Source: Saprospiraceae bacterium (GTDB lineage: Bacteria; Bacteroidota; Bacteroidia; Chitinophagales; Saprospiraceae). Taken from it: DNA of 64,000 nt. Under the pieces are notes generated by a model. It was given only the letters and a program-made list of their open reading frames with translations. It was not told the DNA's origin and made no database searches. The stretch lies in contig JAHDCU010000010.1 in assembly GCA_020629715.1 (NCBI GenBank), positions 107,946 through 171,945 on the forward strand. The letters run 5' to 3'. This document shows positions 18,401 through 27,012 of the stretch, piece by piece (positions within the stretch are counted from its first letter, which is position 1; each line of letters begins with the position of its first letter). Position numbers and translations under genes: made by a program.

Positions 18401-19569
18401 AGATCGAAGTTAAGATTCTAGATATGGATGGTAATATCGTAGCAGAGGGCACCGAAATTGTGATAAGCGAGTTGCCTCCTGGTGAATACAATATTATGGC
18501 AACAAGTAATGATGGCTGTGGAGAAATGCAAAGCCTAATTATTCTAAGCCCTGCCGAGATCAATCTGGAGCTGTCAACGTCTACACCTAAATATTGTAGC
18601 GGTGATGATGTGACTTTAATTGCCTCATCGGACACGTCTGTAGATATAGAATGGTTCGATCAAGACGGAAACAGTGTAGGTACTGGATTTAGTATCGTGG
18701 TACAGCCTGCTGGTATGTTGACATATACAGCGGTGGCTACCGATGCTAGTGGATGTGCTGATCAAGCTGAGATTACCATTATGGAATATATATTGGACGT
18801 AACAATAGATGCCCCTAACCTCATTTGTGAAAATGATGAAGGTATGATTTCTATTACCAATAACGATCCAGATCAAATGTTGACCTATTCATGGGCTCCA
18901 CAAGAAGCGATAGTCAGCGGTGCAAATTCTGATCAGTTGACCGTATTTTTATCAGGGGATACTACATTTGAAGTATTGATCACAAATATGGATGGATGTA
19001 CTTGGACGGAGTCAGTTACTATTTTAAGTAGTGGATTTGAACCTGACGTCATTGCGACTGCAGACCCTATGGATGTATTATTAGGACAGACTACACAGTT
19101 AGGGACAAATCAAAATAATGATACCTATGAGTATGAATGGGATAACTCTTCTACTCTGGACGATGCATTTATTGAAAATCCAATCGCCTCACCAGAAGAA
19201 TCTCCAACTACATATACGGTAACTGTTACTAATGCTGACGGATGTACGGCAGAGTCTAGTGTAACCATAGGAGTAACCTTACCAAACTGTGATGAAAGCG
19301 ATGTTTTCATACCGAACTTATTCTCTCCAAATGGTGACGACTTCAATGATTTTTGGAAAGTAGAAAGCAATTTTGTGGATGAGATTGAAATCCTCGTATA
19401 CAACCGATGGGGGCAAGAAGTATTCAAGTCTGATCAACAGCTACCTGGTTGGGATGGTACATTTGACGGATCACTCCTCGAACCTGATGTATACGGCTAC
19501 TGGATTAGAGTAGTATGTATCAATGGCTTTGAATATACCACTAAAGGTAATGTGACGCTGATGAGATAA
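15463..19569 (+). CDS. large adhesin-like protein with PKD domains, 78-79-residue repeats and type B T9SS sorting domain
   Basis: A 1368-residue secreted protein. A signal peptide (residues about 1-29) precedes HIAGGNITYRCLGND, a conserved start in such Bacteroidota surface proteins. PKD-like domains follow near residues 310-385. Four similar units then have Tyr-Cys pairs at residues 808, 887, 965 and 1044 (YCPG, YCPG, YCPG, YCSG), each ending in a Gly-Cys turn such as DENGC. The last 85 residues, from IPNLFSPNGDDFNDFW, are the gliding motility-associated C-terminal (type B sorting) domain. It is probably exported by T9SS with help from the PorP/SprF-like protein two genes upstream. The biological target is unknown. 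Conserved cysteines suggest disulfides stabilizing each unit. Confidence 0.9.
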   Translation: MNYYIYKFNFLKLITCLALLIGLQSIGSATHIAGGNITYRCLGNDLYEVTLEVRRDCINGAANAPFDNPASVGIFNGVGQLTTLGNSGQILMNLNTQDTLVEVLTSECRVLGSEVCVERTVYTRTIELPYEPTGYILAYQRCCRSIDLLNVLDPTNTGTTEWINISPQAQEECNSSPTFNQWPTVYACSNQELIFDHSATDIDGDSLVYKLCTPYQGATDADPIPQPPARPPYDLITWNTGYSTDNPLGSSVPLTIDPNTGILTGMPELTGQYLVGVCVEEYRDGILLSTVRRNFEYNIRVCINNPVADFNLPENPNCESLTQTFENTSTPGAYTWYFDYPINSVSSTETDPTYTFPEPGLYPVQLIVVDNDCIDSTVINVGVSLPDDPIAAYSYSSVDCSDDVTLDFINQTTTIQEQTGYNWLFEWDGGMFSSTDENPSVTVPGDVDLTITFEVTTISGCTDVFTETIFVESSFLELIADAIEICQFNSLEPILNASDNLTYTWSPTNNLDLSDPNNPIITAVNDITYSVTATDGVCTIVDEIEITVSEEQDVIINGDAFVCDESSTLNIVSPSGATVAWYSDEQLTNEIGTGMTITVNPPQGESTYYASLVGDICQGVGSFTVTNEPLDFTLSGGDDLVGCSNELVELVVTNNDNDHDLEVQWDTQYLLAGQGNETGSFSFPSAGTYLVNLTVSNQFMCSIDTSLEVTVYDIVGIDFDRIDACYGDDVFLNPIAPNQNWNYLWVADDPSLVFDATSPNPLIENVTESIVFTLTVADNDLGFCQSTFEILLNVPQKINLDGPIDINYCPGIDTDFAYTAEVGVEIYIINENNDSTLLVGGILNANLFEDGNYTIAAVDENGCFENIMISIDDFADINMVIPDEVVYCPGDTPILDVITDVDVSITLFNSTGEPVFTGNPITVSDFPDGEYTVVATDENGCMESENITFTTYDAINLDAPSEVLYCPGEEVSIMINSDIEIEVKILDMDGNIVAEGTEIVISELPPGEYNIMATSNDGCGEMQSLIILSPAEINLELSTSTPKYCSGDDVTLIASSDTSVDIEWFDQDGNSVGTGFSIVVQPAGMLTYTAVATDASGCADQAEITIMEYILDVTIDAPNLICENDEGMISITNNDPDQMLTYSWAPQEAIVSGANSDQLTVFLSGDTTFEVLITNMDGCTWTESVTILSSGFEPDVIATADPMDVLLGQTTQLGTNQNNDTYEYEWDNSSTLDDAFIENPIASPEESPTTYTVTVTNADGCTAESSVTIGVTLPNCDESDVFIPNLFSPNGDDFNDFWKVESNFVDEIEILVYNRWGQEVFKSDQQLPGWDGTFDGSLLEPDVYGYWIRVVCINGFEYTTKGNVTLMR

Positions 19570-19599
19570 AACATCTAGAAAAAGCACGAAAATAATAAG

Positions 19600-19641
19600 C
19601 ACCCATCTTTCGTATCTTAGGATATGTTGATGGGTGTTTTT
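19600..19641 (+). terminator. intrinsic terminator after T9SS adhesin operon
   Basis: CACCCATC (19600-19607) pairs with GATGGGTG (19629-19636), followed by a T-run to 19641. The 21-nt loop contains a minor secondary pairing. Confidence 0.75.
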
Positions 19642-19726
19642 GTATGATGAAATTATTCTATTGATTAATATCCCCATATTGCTTAAAACTCAAATGAAGG
19701 TTTTGTAAGTATTTTATCTTAGTATC

Positions 19727-20263
19727 ATGATTTATTTTTTTAGAGCAGTCTTGATAATTTTAGTCGGAGTACTACTCATGACCTTATCTGCTTATTTAAG
19801 CATTACACCTACAATTGGCGGTCTTGAGATACCCATCACAGGACAGACTCTTGCGGTCTTGACGATTTGTTTTTTCGTTCGATGGAGATCAGGTTTGATG
19901 ATTACGATAGCTTATTTACTAGTCGGAATAATCGGGTTACCTGTATTTGCTGATGGTGCATCAGGCATAGAGGTCGTTTCAGGCAATTCAGGAGGGTTTT
20001 TAGTAGGCTTCGTTGTTGCAGGGCTTTGGATGTCATGGGCAGGAAGTCAGTTTTGGCGAACAACAATTTTAAAGGCATGCTATGCTCATTTGATCGGTAC
20101 GATCATTATACTTATGATAGGCTTTTTAAGACTAGGGATGCTCAAAGACTTTGGCATTGCATGGCAATATGGAGTCTTGCCTTATTTACCTGGTGGGTTC
20201 ATCAAAATTATGGTCGGAGCCATAATCACTATTTTCATAGAGTACTTGATAAAGCGTAAGTGA
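19727..20263 (+). CDS. bioY: biotin transporter BioY (ECF S component)
   Basis: A 178-residue membrane protein with five to six hydrophobic helices. The family signature is visible as ITGQTLAVLTICFFV near residues 37-51, YLLVGIIGLPVFADGASG near 62-79, and SGGFLVGFVVAGLW near 87-101. BioY binds biotin and passes it inward, either with EcfT/EcfA energy modules or alone. No such module genes are nearby, so it uses shared components or works as a solitary BioY. It is monocistronic and followed by a convergent DinB-like gene. No biotin operator is visible upstream. Confidence 0.9.
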   Translation: MIYFFRAVLIILVGVLLMTLSAYLSITPTIGGLEIPITGQTLAVLTICFFVRWRSGLMITIAYLLVGIIGLPVFADGASGIEVVSGNSGGFLVGFVVAGLWMSWAGSQFWRTTILKACYAHLIGTIIILMIGFLRLGMLKDFGIAWQYGVLPYLPGGFIKIMVGAIITIFIEYLIKRK

Positions 20264-20284
20264 CCATGCTGATTCTTTTAATGG

Positions 20285-20779
20285 TTAAGTGTTTCTCATT
20301 TTAAGTAAAAAACGCTCTATTTGTCTACGATGTCTGAGGATATGTACGATTGCATGTTCCATCAATTGATCTACATCGAAAGTTTGTCCCCAATGCACAT
20401 TTATCCTATGACTACCATCTTTACAAACTAGTTGGATATCGGGATAATCATCGAAGAATTTCTCTGTCCTTACTAACAATTGATCTAGCGCATCGATATA
20501 ATTCTTTCTTTGATGTAATGTTATTTTTTCAAAGTACTCAAGCTTTTCTCCTAGCCACTTTCTGATGATGACGATATAATTATTACCTGAACAAACCACA
20601 TGTGTCAAGATACTTTGTACTGATCGGCAATCTGGATCATTGGTATTAGCATCGACTATGGTAATAAGTTCTTTTGTCGAGACTGTACTTACAATTCGTT
20701 TAAGATCTATCAAGGCTCTTTCGTACTCATCAAGAAGTGCCCCAATTGCACCTCGATCTCTGTAGGAGGTTTTATTCAT
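20285..20779 (-). CDS. DinB-like four-helix protein
   Basis: A 164-residue cytoplasmic protein with the pattern of the DinB/YfiT-like fold. A first histidine in SILTHVVCSGNNY (near residue 76) and two in LMEHAIVHILRHRRQIERF near the C-terminus are positioned as the triad of metal ligands. Family members are often thiol-dependent transferases or stress-induced proteins, but most are uncharacterized and the substrate here is unknown. It lies 28 bp upstream of an ABC permease gene on the same strand, which may be cotranscribed, though a functional link is not implied. Confidence 0.75.
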   Translation of the reverse strand: MNKTSYRDRGAIGALLDEYERALIDLKRIVSTVSTKELITIVDANTNDPDCRSVQSILTHVVCSGNNYIVIIRKWLGEKLEYFEKITLHQRKNYIDALDQLLVRTEKFFDDYPDIQLVCKDGSHRINVHWGQTFDVDQLMEHAIVHILRHRRQIERFLLKMRNT

Positions 20780-20807
20780 TGTGTAGCTACCTTTTGGCGT
20801 ATTTATG

Positions 20808-21662
20808 CTAGATATCTCTTTTCTTTAAAAACCAATATGCAATGCCTAGATACATAAGAGTATATAATATTGCTAGTGGTACGGACGTACTATATTCCAA
20901 CAATTTTAACGGTACTGGGGCCTCTTTTTGAAAACCACCCAATATCTGAAATACCCGAAAGAGTGGCAATGGCGTTACATCTTCTATCACATTGAGTGGA
21001 AAATAAAATTGTATCGTTTCATTTAGTTTATAATACGTCAATATCCTCAATAATGGTGCAAACATAAATACGTATGCCAAGTAACTGAAGAGTGCAAAAC
21101 CACTTTTACGTAATACTATTCCCAAAGCAAAAGCAAAGGATAAGTAGCCCATACACATCAAGAAATACCTAGGGATAGCCCATAAATCCTCTAATATGCG
21201 ATCTACTCCTCCAGCAAAATAGGTGCCTAGCCCAAGGCAAACTATGGTATAAAATGCTGTACAAAATGCACTTATGGCCAATAACACTCCAACTTTGGCG
21301 GTGAAATATTCCCTTCGAGTCAAACCATTGATGATGGACTGTCGAAGTGTCTTATTTTGTACTTCTGAGGTAATGATTATGATTCCCAAAAAGCCTATAA
21401 ATAAGGTAATACTCCAGCTTCCTAAATATCCTACATATTCCCAAATGCGTGGAAAAGATAAAGATGCTTCTACAGATGCAAGCATCCCCAGCGGACCTTC
21501 TTCTCTCGACCACTCTGTACTTTGAGTAAGACCATAAAGTCTGTAAAACCCCCAAATACTTAGTGGCAATGTGATCATATATAAAGATCCTAAAAGAATG
21601 AAAATCGAGCTTTGACGATATTTAATCCACTCAACTTGTAGTAATTGTATGATTCTATTCAT
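20808..21662 (-). CDS. ABC transporter permease (ABC-2 type)
   Basis: A 284-residue membrane protein with about six hydrophobic segments, a large loop between the first two, and GIIIITSEVQNKTLRQSIINGLTR after the second. That last segment matches the coupling region of ABC-2 family permeases such as NatB and YhaP-like exporters. It is encoded directly downstream (16 bp) of its ATP-binding subunit, so the pair would form a full exporter. The substrate cannot be inferred. Similar pairs export sodium, antibiotics or lipids, and in Bacteroidota they are often found without a known ligand. Confidence 0.87.
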   Translation of the reverse strand: MNRIIQLLQVEWIKYRQSSIFILLGSLYMITLPLSIWGFYRLYGLTQSTEWSREEGPLGMLASVEASLSFPRIWEYVGYLGSWSITLFIGFLGIIIITSEVQNKTLRQSIINGLTRREYFTAKVGVLLAISAFCTAFYTIVCLGLGTYFAGGVDRILEDLWAIPRYFLMCMGYLSFAFALGIVLRKSGFALFSYLAYVFMFAPLLRILTYYKLNETIQFYFPLNVIEDVTPLPLFRVFQILGGFQKEAPVPLKLLEYSTSVPLAILYTLMYLGIAYWFLKKRDI

Positions 21663-21678
21663 GATGATGTACTGTGGA

Positions 21679-22572
21679 TTATTTAAGATTGTTAGTCAAC
21701 TCTAAAAATTCTTCTTCGAGTCTCTTTTTACGGGTAACCAGATGGGTAAGAGTTATTCCTCTCGCGAACGCTAGAGCATTCATTTCAGCTCCGGTTCTCT
21801 CTTGATCCACTTCGCATTCCAATAGACCATTTTTTTCTATAATAGTATGCACCCAGGGTAAAGATTCAAGCACTTCCCTTAGTCGCGTAAGATCTTCTGA
21901 TTGAATATCCATCACTCCATAATTGGTCAATATAGACCCTACTGGTCCTGTAGATAATACTTTTCCAAACCTCAATATTGCAACGTGGCTACATATTTTT
22001 TCTACCTCATCGAGTAGGTGACTAGCCATGATCACGGTACGGCCTGAGTCAGCAATATTTTTCAAAATACTTCTCACTTCTGCAATCCCTTCGGGATCAA
22101 GACCGTTGGTGGGTTCATCAAAAATGACTACATCCGGATCACCTATCAAGGTTGCAGCGATGGCCAGCCGTTGCTTCATCCCGAGAGAATAAGTACGAAA
22201 GTTAGTCTTCTTACGATCATATAGGTTGACCATTTTGAGTAGTCCATCGACATCATAAGATGATACATCTTTTATCTGAGCTACGATATCAAGATTATCG
22301 GCTGCGTTGAGATAAGGAAAAAAATTAGGTGTTTCTAAAATGGCACCTATGCGTCTTCTATGATATGGATAATGCTCTCCGTCAAACCATTCAAAGCTTC
22401 CGCCGCTGCTCTTTAATATCCCAAGGATGATTCCGAGCGTTGTAGTTTTACCACTTCCGTTGGGTCCGAGTATGCCATACACTTCTCCGGCATTGATATC
22501 TAGTGTCAAATTATCTAAAGCAAGGAGTTTTCCATATGACTTAGATAGATTATTGATGGATAGTACTGGCAT
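21679..22572 (-). CDS. ABC transporter ATP-binding protein
   Basis: A 297-residue ATPase. The Walker A motif is GPNGSGKTT (near residues 37-45). The signature is YSLGMKQRLAIA (near 133-144). The Walker B is VVIFDEPTNGLDPEG, and the switch histidine lies in IMASHLLDEVEKI. A C-terminal extension of about 80 residues is typical of ABC-2 exporter ATPases such as BcrA/NatA-like proteins. It would power the permease encoded downstream. The divergent dnaK gene begins 265 bp away, so each has its own promoter. Confidence 0.92.
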   Translation of the reverse strand: MPVLSINNLSKSYGKLLALDNLTLDINAGEVYGILGPNGSGKTTTLGIILGILKSSGGSFEWFDGEHYPYHRRRIGAILETPNFFPYLNAADNLDIVAQIKDVSSYDVDGLLKMVNLYDRKKTNFRTYSLGMKQRLAIAATLIGDPDVVIFDEPTNGLDPEGIAEVRSILKNIADSGRTVIMASHLLDEVEKICSHVAILRFGKVLSTGPVGSILTNYGVMDIQSEDLTRLREVLESLPWVHTIIEKNGLLECEVDQERTGAEMNALAFARGITLTHLVTRKKRLEEEFLELTNNLK

Positions 22573-22776
22573 AGTTTCGTATTGCTTTCTATAAGTATAC
22601 GAATGCTTTTAAGGCTTTGTTAACAATTGTAGATAAAAAACTAATATTTTCAGACCAATACGATTTTATTCTCTTTTAATAGTAAAATCCTGTCACAATG
22701 CCTTTTTGTCATGATCGTATATATGATTTAAGACATATGTTCACCCTGCTTTGTACAAAAAGTCAGAAAATCACGG

Positions 22777-22792
22777 TGGCACATGTATTGAT
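22777..22792 (+). promoter_or_regulatory. weak sigma-54-like site upstream of dnaK
   Basis: TGGCACATGTATTGAT matches TGGCAC-N5-TTGCW except that the -12 C is replaced by A. The dnaK start lies 45 bp downstream. The -12 GC is normally essential, so this is a weak candidate. No CIRCE repeat is present in the same interval. Confidence 0.2.
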
Positions 22793-22837
22793 TTATATGG
22801 TTCAGATTTTATTAATGTCTAAAACAATTAAAACCAA

Positions 22838-24757
22838 ATGGGTAAAATCATAGGAATAGATTTAGGAACAACCAACTCATGTGTAGCCGTAATGGAAGGT
22901 AATGAGCCAGTGGTCATCCCTAATGATGAAGGAAGAAGAACCACTCCTTCTGTGGTCGCTTTTTTAGATAATGGTGAGCGTAAGATAGGTGATCCCGCTA
23001 AGAGACAAGCAATCACTAACCCTACGAGAACGATCTCCTCTATCAAAAGATATATGGGGCAACGTTACTCAGAAGTAGGTATAGAGGTGGATAGATCTAC
23101 ATACAAGACTGTAAAAGGAGACAACGATACCGTTAGGGTAGAAATCGATGATCGAAAATATACTGCTCAAGAAATTTCTGCAATGGTTCTTCAAAAAATG
23201 AAGAAAACAGCTGAAGACTTTCTAGGTCAAGAAGTAACAGAAGCCGTGATTACTGTACCTGCATACTTCAATGACTCCCAGCGTCAAGCAACCAAAGAGG
23301 CGGGTCAGATCGCTGGTCTTGAGGTCAAAAGAATAATCAATGAACCAACTGCCGCTGCACTTGCATTTGGTTTAGATAAAAAAGGGCAAGATCGTACGAT
23401 CGCAGTGTATGACCTTGGTGGTGGTACCTTTGATATTTCTATCCTTGAACTAGGAGATGGAGTATTTGAAGTAAAATCTACCAATGGTGATACACATCTG
23501 GGTGGTGATGATTTTGATCAAGTAATTATTGATCACTTAGCAGATACTTTTAAGGCTCAGGAAAATATGAATCTGAAGAAGGACCCAATGGCTCTTCAAA
23601 GACTTAAAGAGGCTGCAGAGAAAGCTAAAATAGAGCTTTCGGCTTCTGCTGAGACAGAAATCAACTTACCTTATATTACAGCAGTAGACGGTGTACCTAA
23701 GCACTTAGTATTAAAATTAACAAGATCTAAGTTTGAGCAATTAGCAGATGACTTAGTAGCTCGTACATTGAAGCCTTGTGCTGAAGCTCTGAAAGATGCT
23801 GGTCTTGATAAAAATGATATTGATGAAGTAATCCTTGTTGGTGGATCAACACGTATTCCAAAGATTCAGGAAGCTGTAGAGCAGTTTTTTGGTAAGAAAC
23901 CAAACAAAGGTGTAAATCCTGATGAAGTAGTAGCCATCGGTGCTGCTATACAAGGTGGGGTATTGAGTGGTGATGTACAAGATGTACTTCTCCTAGACGT
24001 AACACCTCTATCGCTAGGTATCGAGACGATGGGTAATGTATTTGATGTAGTCATCGAGGCAAATAGCACGATTCCTACTAAAAAATCTAAAACGTACTCA
24101 ACAGCTGCAGATAATCAACCTTCAGTAGAGATACATATCCTACAAGGTGAGCGTCCTATGGCTAGAGATAATCGTCCGATTGGTAGATTTATCTTAGATG
24201 GTATACCACCAGCGCCAAGAGGAGTACCACAAGTAGAAGTTACTTTCGATATGGATGCTAATGGTATATTGAATGTATCCGCTAAAGATAAAGGCACAGG
24301 TAAAGAGCAAAATATCAGAATCGAAGCTTCAACAGGATTATCCCCTGAAGAAATCGAAAAGATGAGAGCAGAAGCTGCCGCAAATGCCGATAGTGATAAG
24401 AAAGCAAGAGAAACTGCGGATAAATTGAATGCTGCGGATACTTTGATTTTCCAGACGGAGAAGCAAATGAAGGAGTTTGGCGATAAAGTACCTGCGGATA
24501 AAAAAGCGCCTATCGAAGAAGCATTAGTAGAGCTCAAAGAGGCTCATAAAATGCAAGATATCGATAAGATAGATGCAGCTATGGAAAAGATGAATACCGC
24601 ATGGCAAGCTGCTAGTCAAGAGATCTACCAAGCATCTCAAGAGGCACAAGGTGCTGATGGTGCTGCTTCGGCAGATGCAGGAAGTACTGGAGGAGCACAA
24701 GACTCTGGCGAAGAAGACGTCACAGATGTAGAATTTGAAGAGGTGGAAGACAAATAG
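22838..24757 (+). CDS. dnaK: molecular chaperone DnaK (Hsp70)
   Basis: The 639-residue Hsp70 chaperone, of standard length. The nucleotide-binding domain shows [13 protein letters not shown] at residues 4-16, [18 protein letters not shown] and [12 protein letters not shown]. The substrate-binding domain contains [13 protein letters not shown] and ends in an alpha-helical lid. The tail is rich in Ala/Gly and terminates in [15 protein letters not shown], the conserved acidic motif of bacterial DnaK. It acts with DnaJ and GrpE in protein folding and heat-shock control, but neither partner is encoded nearby. It is monocistronic and ends at a strong terminator. Confidence 0.98.
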   Translation: MGKIIGIDLGTTNSCVAVMEGNEPVVIPNDEGRRTTPSVVAFLDNGERKIGDPAKRQAITNPTRTISSIKRYMGQRYSEVGIEVDRSTYKTVKGDNDTVRVEIDDRKYTAQEISAMVLQKMKKTAEDFLGQEVTEAVITVPAYFNDSQRQATKEAGQIAGLEVKRIINEPTAAALAFGLDKKGQDRTIAVYDLGGGTFDISILELGDGVFEVKSTNGDTHLGGDDFDQVIIDHLADTFKAQENMNLKKDPMALQRLKEAAEKAKIELSASAETEINLPYITAVDGVPKHLVLKLTRSKFEQLADDLVARTLKPCAEALKDAGLDKNDIDEVILVGGSTRIPKIQEAVEQFFGKKPNKGVNPDEVVAIGAAIQGGVLSGDVQDVLLLDVTPLSLGIETMGNVFDVVIEANSTIPTKKSKTYSTAADNQPSVEIHILQGERPMARDNRPIGRFILDGIPPAPRGVPQVEVTFDMDANGILNVSAKDKGTGKEQNIRIEASTGLSPEEIEKMRAEAAANADSDKKARETADKLNAADTLIFQTEKQMKEFGDKVPADKKAPIEEALVELKEAHKMQDIDKIDAAMEKMNTAWQAASQEIYQASQEAQGADGAASADAGSTGGAQDSGEEDVTDVEFEEVEDK

Positions 24758-24790
24758 TCCTCCGATCTTTAAAATCAAGAATACTTTTAG

Positions 24791-24826
24791 AAAAGCTCAT
24801 CCGCCGTTGGCGAGATGGGCTTTTTT
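24791..24826 (+). terminator. bidirectional intrinsic terminator after dnaK
   Basis: AAAAGCTCATC (24791-24801) pairs with GATGGGCTTTT (24814-24824), with one G-T wobble. CGCC and GGCG form an inner stem. T-runs on both sides would serve dnaK and the convergent hydrolase gene. Confidence 0.88.
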
Positions 24827-24961
24827 CTTGATGGTGCTAAATGTTGGACTGCCTTTTTATACCATTTACAGGATTGTACGTCGCATAATTTTTCTGGTAT
24901 AATGCCGATACATGTTTAATGATGCAAATGTAGTATGCGTCAAATTAAAGAGTAATTGGTA

Positions 24962-25615
24962 TCAAAAGTCAAAATCTCCCTTAGCCCAGGCAATTGCCGG
25001 ATCGATCCACTCATCTAGTGCTTTGAATATAAAGCCATGGCCGAGTCCATTATCTAGTTCAATCTCTTTAAAATGTTTGATGGTACAGGTGGATGTATTG
25101 TATCGTTCGATAGCTGATACTCCGTATGGGTCGGTCTTTTCATAGATGGTCAGAATGTTGCCACAGTAATGGAGCTCGGGCATTTCGATCATATCTTGGT
25201 CCCTATAGCAGGCTATGAATACATAATTTAGATCAGCATTTTGGGCTAGATTGGAGACATATTGAGCAATGTATCCGCCCTTAGAAGTGCCAGCAACCGT
25301 GATATGTTCTGGTTTGGTACCTTGACGGATCAGTTGATTGACTTGGTCGATGACTTGTACGGCATACTCTTCTACATTGGTATTTCCTTCGCGGATTTCA
25401 CTGATTACATCGAGCCCCGAGTTTCTAAACTTTTGCAATATTTTTTCATATTCGACGCTGCCATGTTCAGGATGTAGATCTGTAATGCTATTTTGCTCTA
25501 AAAAGCGACTATGGAGAAAAATTAGGTAACGATCAGGTGGGCTCTGCTTACAAGATAAGGTAGATACAACCATGAAGATTAAAAATCCGTACTTGATGAA
25601 GTTACTCATTATCAT
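24962..25615 (-). CDS. alpha/beta hydrolase-like lipoprotein
   Basis: A 217-residue lipoprotein with lipobox STLSC (Cys22). The body resembles a small alpha/beta hydrolase: nucleophile elbow GTSKGG (near residue 111), a candidate acid around ILTIYEKTDPYG, and a C-terminal GLGHGFIF histidine. LIFLHSRFLEQ near the N-terminus corresponds to the first strand with oxyanion-hole region. The substrate is unknown. It is preceded on the same strand by the beta-propeller lipoprotein gene 77 bp upstream. The start could equally be the ATG two codons later. Confidence 0.72.
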   Translation of the reverse strand: MIMSNFIKYGFLIFMVVSTLSCKQSPPDRYLIFLHSRFLEQNSITDLHPEHGSVEYEKILQKFRNSGLDVISEIREGNTNVEEYAVQVIDQVNQLIRQGTKPEHITVAGTSKGGYIAQYVSNLAQNADLNYVFIACYRDQDMIEMPELHYCGNILTIYEKTDPYGVSAIERYNTSTCTIKHFKEIELDNGLGHGFIFKALDEWIDPAIAWAKGDFDF

Positions 25616-25692
25616 AAGTTTTGATGAGAAGATTATTTAAGGCTTGTGGTGCAAGGCAAATGATCTTACATCGCTTTGTCTTCTTATAAGAT

Positions 25693-26769
25693 TTACCATG
25701 GTCCTTCTCTTGTGATATGTAAAAATTCTTCGTTCTCCATCCTATATGCTCCACCGTATCCGACTAACCATAACCGATCGCTTTGATCATTGAATATCTG
25801 AAAGATTACAGGGCCTTTGTTATTCTCTGATTTTACATACTTTATTATACTATCACCGTCATATCGGTAGAGGTCATGTTGATTAGCAACGAACCATAAA
25901 TTACCATTCATATCCTCTGCTACACTACCAATGCCTTTCCCAATGGCTACCTTGTCTTTGGTGAGATGCTCAACTTGTCCATCGTGTAGGCGACATAATC
26001 CGTCTTTTGCAGATATCCAGAGAGCTCCGTTTTTACTGTGGTACACTCCATTAATGATGCTTGATCCAAAATTCAAAAACTCTGATACATGATTTAAGTT
26101 ATCATCTTTATAGGAGAATAATCCAGCATTGGTACAAATCCACATAGCACCAGAATAATCGCGACTGATGCTATGGATCATGGTCGTACTTGATATCGCA
26201 AGGGTAGTATCTATCTGGCCATCAGGTAATTTGAAAAGCTCAAATTGCTTTCCATCAAAAATACAAAGTCCATCTATCGTTCCTATCCAAAGACGTCCAC
26301 GGTGGTCTGAAGCTATACTCCAGACATCATTACTGATGAGACCATCTGACTCATAGTAGTTGATCACTTTTGATTCATCTATACGGCTGATGCCATCCGT
26401 ATGTCCTATCCAAATTTTGCCACTGGGATCTTCAGTGATGGCCTTTATGGTTACATTTCTTCCAGTTTCACTTTTTATCTCATTGATAAGTTTCAGCGAT
26501 TCATTTTCCAACTTAAACAACCCATTTTGAGTCCCAAACCAAAAGGTACCTCGACTATCCTGAAATACAAACCTGACGACTTGGCTGATTTGCTCCTGAA
26601 GTTTTGTATTCTGTGTTAAATTAGTTTGAAGGATATCCGCTCTGGAGGAGTGCTCCTTTATATGGTTATGCTGCTCTGACTGGCCTTTACAGGAAGAAAG
26701 TACCAGTGATATCGTCACCCAAAGTATCAGAACTAATTTTGTCACATGTACATATTTGTAAGGGATCAT
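25693..26769 (-). CDS. two-component-regulator-type beta-propeller lipoprotein without kinase
   Basis: A 358-residue periplasmic lipoprotein made almost wholly of Reg_prop repeats, the blades found in the sensor half of hybrid two-component systems. Repeat signatures include DSRGTFWFGTQNGLF, DPSGKIWIGHTDGIS, DHRGRLWIGTIDGLC, DYSGAMWICTNAGLF and DMNGNLWFVANQHDL. The chain stops after the propeller: there is no Y_Y_Y domain, transmembrane helix, histidine kinase or regulator domain. I chose the ATG at 26769, which puts the lipobox LVLSSC (Cys27) at a normal distance. An ATG 18 codons upstream (26823) is possible. The role may be ligand or surface-protein binding. It precedes the hydrolase lipoprotein gene. 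Confidence 0.82.
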   Translation of the reverse strand: MIPYKYVHVTKLVLILWVTISLVLSSCKGQSEQHNHIKEHSSRADILQTNLTQNTKLQEQISQVVRFVFQDSRGTFWFGTQNGLFKLENESLKLINEIKSETGRNVTIKAITEDPSGKIWIGHTDGISRIDESKVINYYESDGLISNDVWSIASDHRGRLWIGTIDGLCIFDGKQFELFKLPDGQIDTTLAISSTTMIHSISRDYSGAMWICTNAGLFSYKDDNLNHVSEFLNFGSSIINGVYHSKNGALWISAKDGLCRLHDGQVEHLTKDKVAIGKGIGSVAEDMNGNLWFVANQHDLYRYDGDSIIKYVKSENNKGPVIFQIFNDQSDRLWLVGYGGAYRMENEEFLHITREGPW

Positions 26770-27012
26770 ACCTAAAGTTATAAATATTAAAAGGTACAGA
26801 ATGAGCCATTTATTTATACGCAAAAATGAATACGTTTATTGACCTACTAGAAGAAGTCTTTCTGATTAGCGTGATTTTGTAAACGTTGATTATTCGATTG
26901 ATCTTTCAACTGAAGCTTCATTTACTCTCGCTTTATAGCCAAAGTATACATTAAGGATAGATGTCAACGCTGGAATATATAGAACCGATATTTATTCGCT
27001 CTATATTGATTT

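Noticed and set aside
20026..20259. alternative-frame open reading frame inside bioY
   Set aside because: BioY motifs are in the other frame throughout; this is an overlap artefact.
22573..22837. CIRCE heat-shock operator before dnaK
   Set aside because: No TTAGCACTC-N9-GAGTGCTAA or close variant is present.
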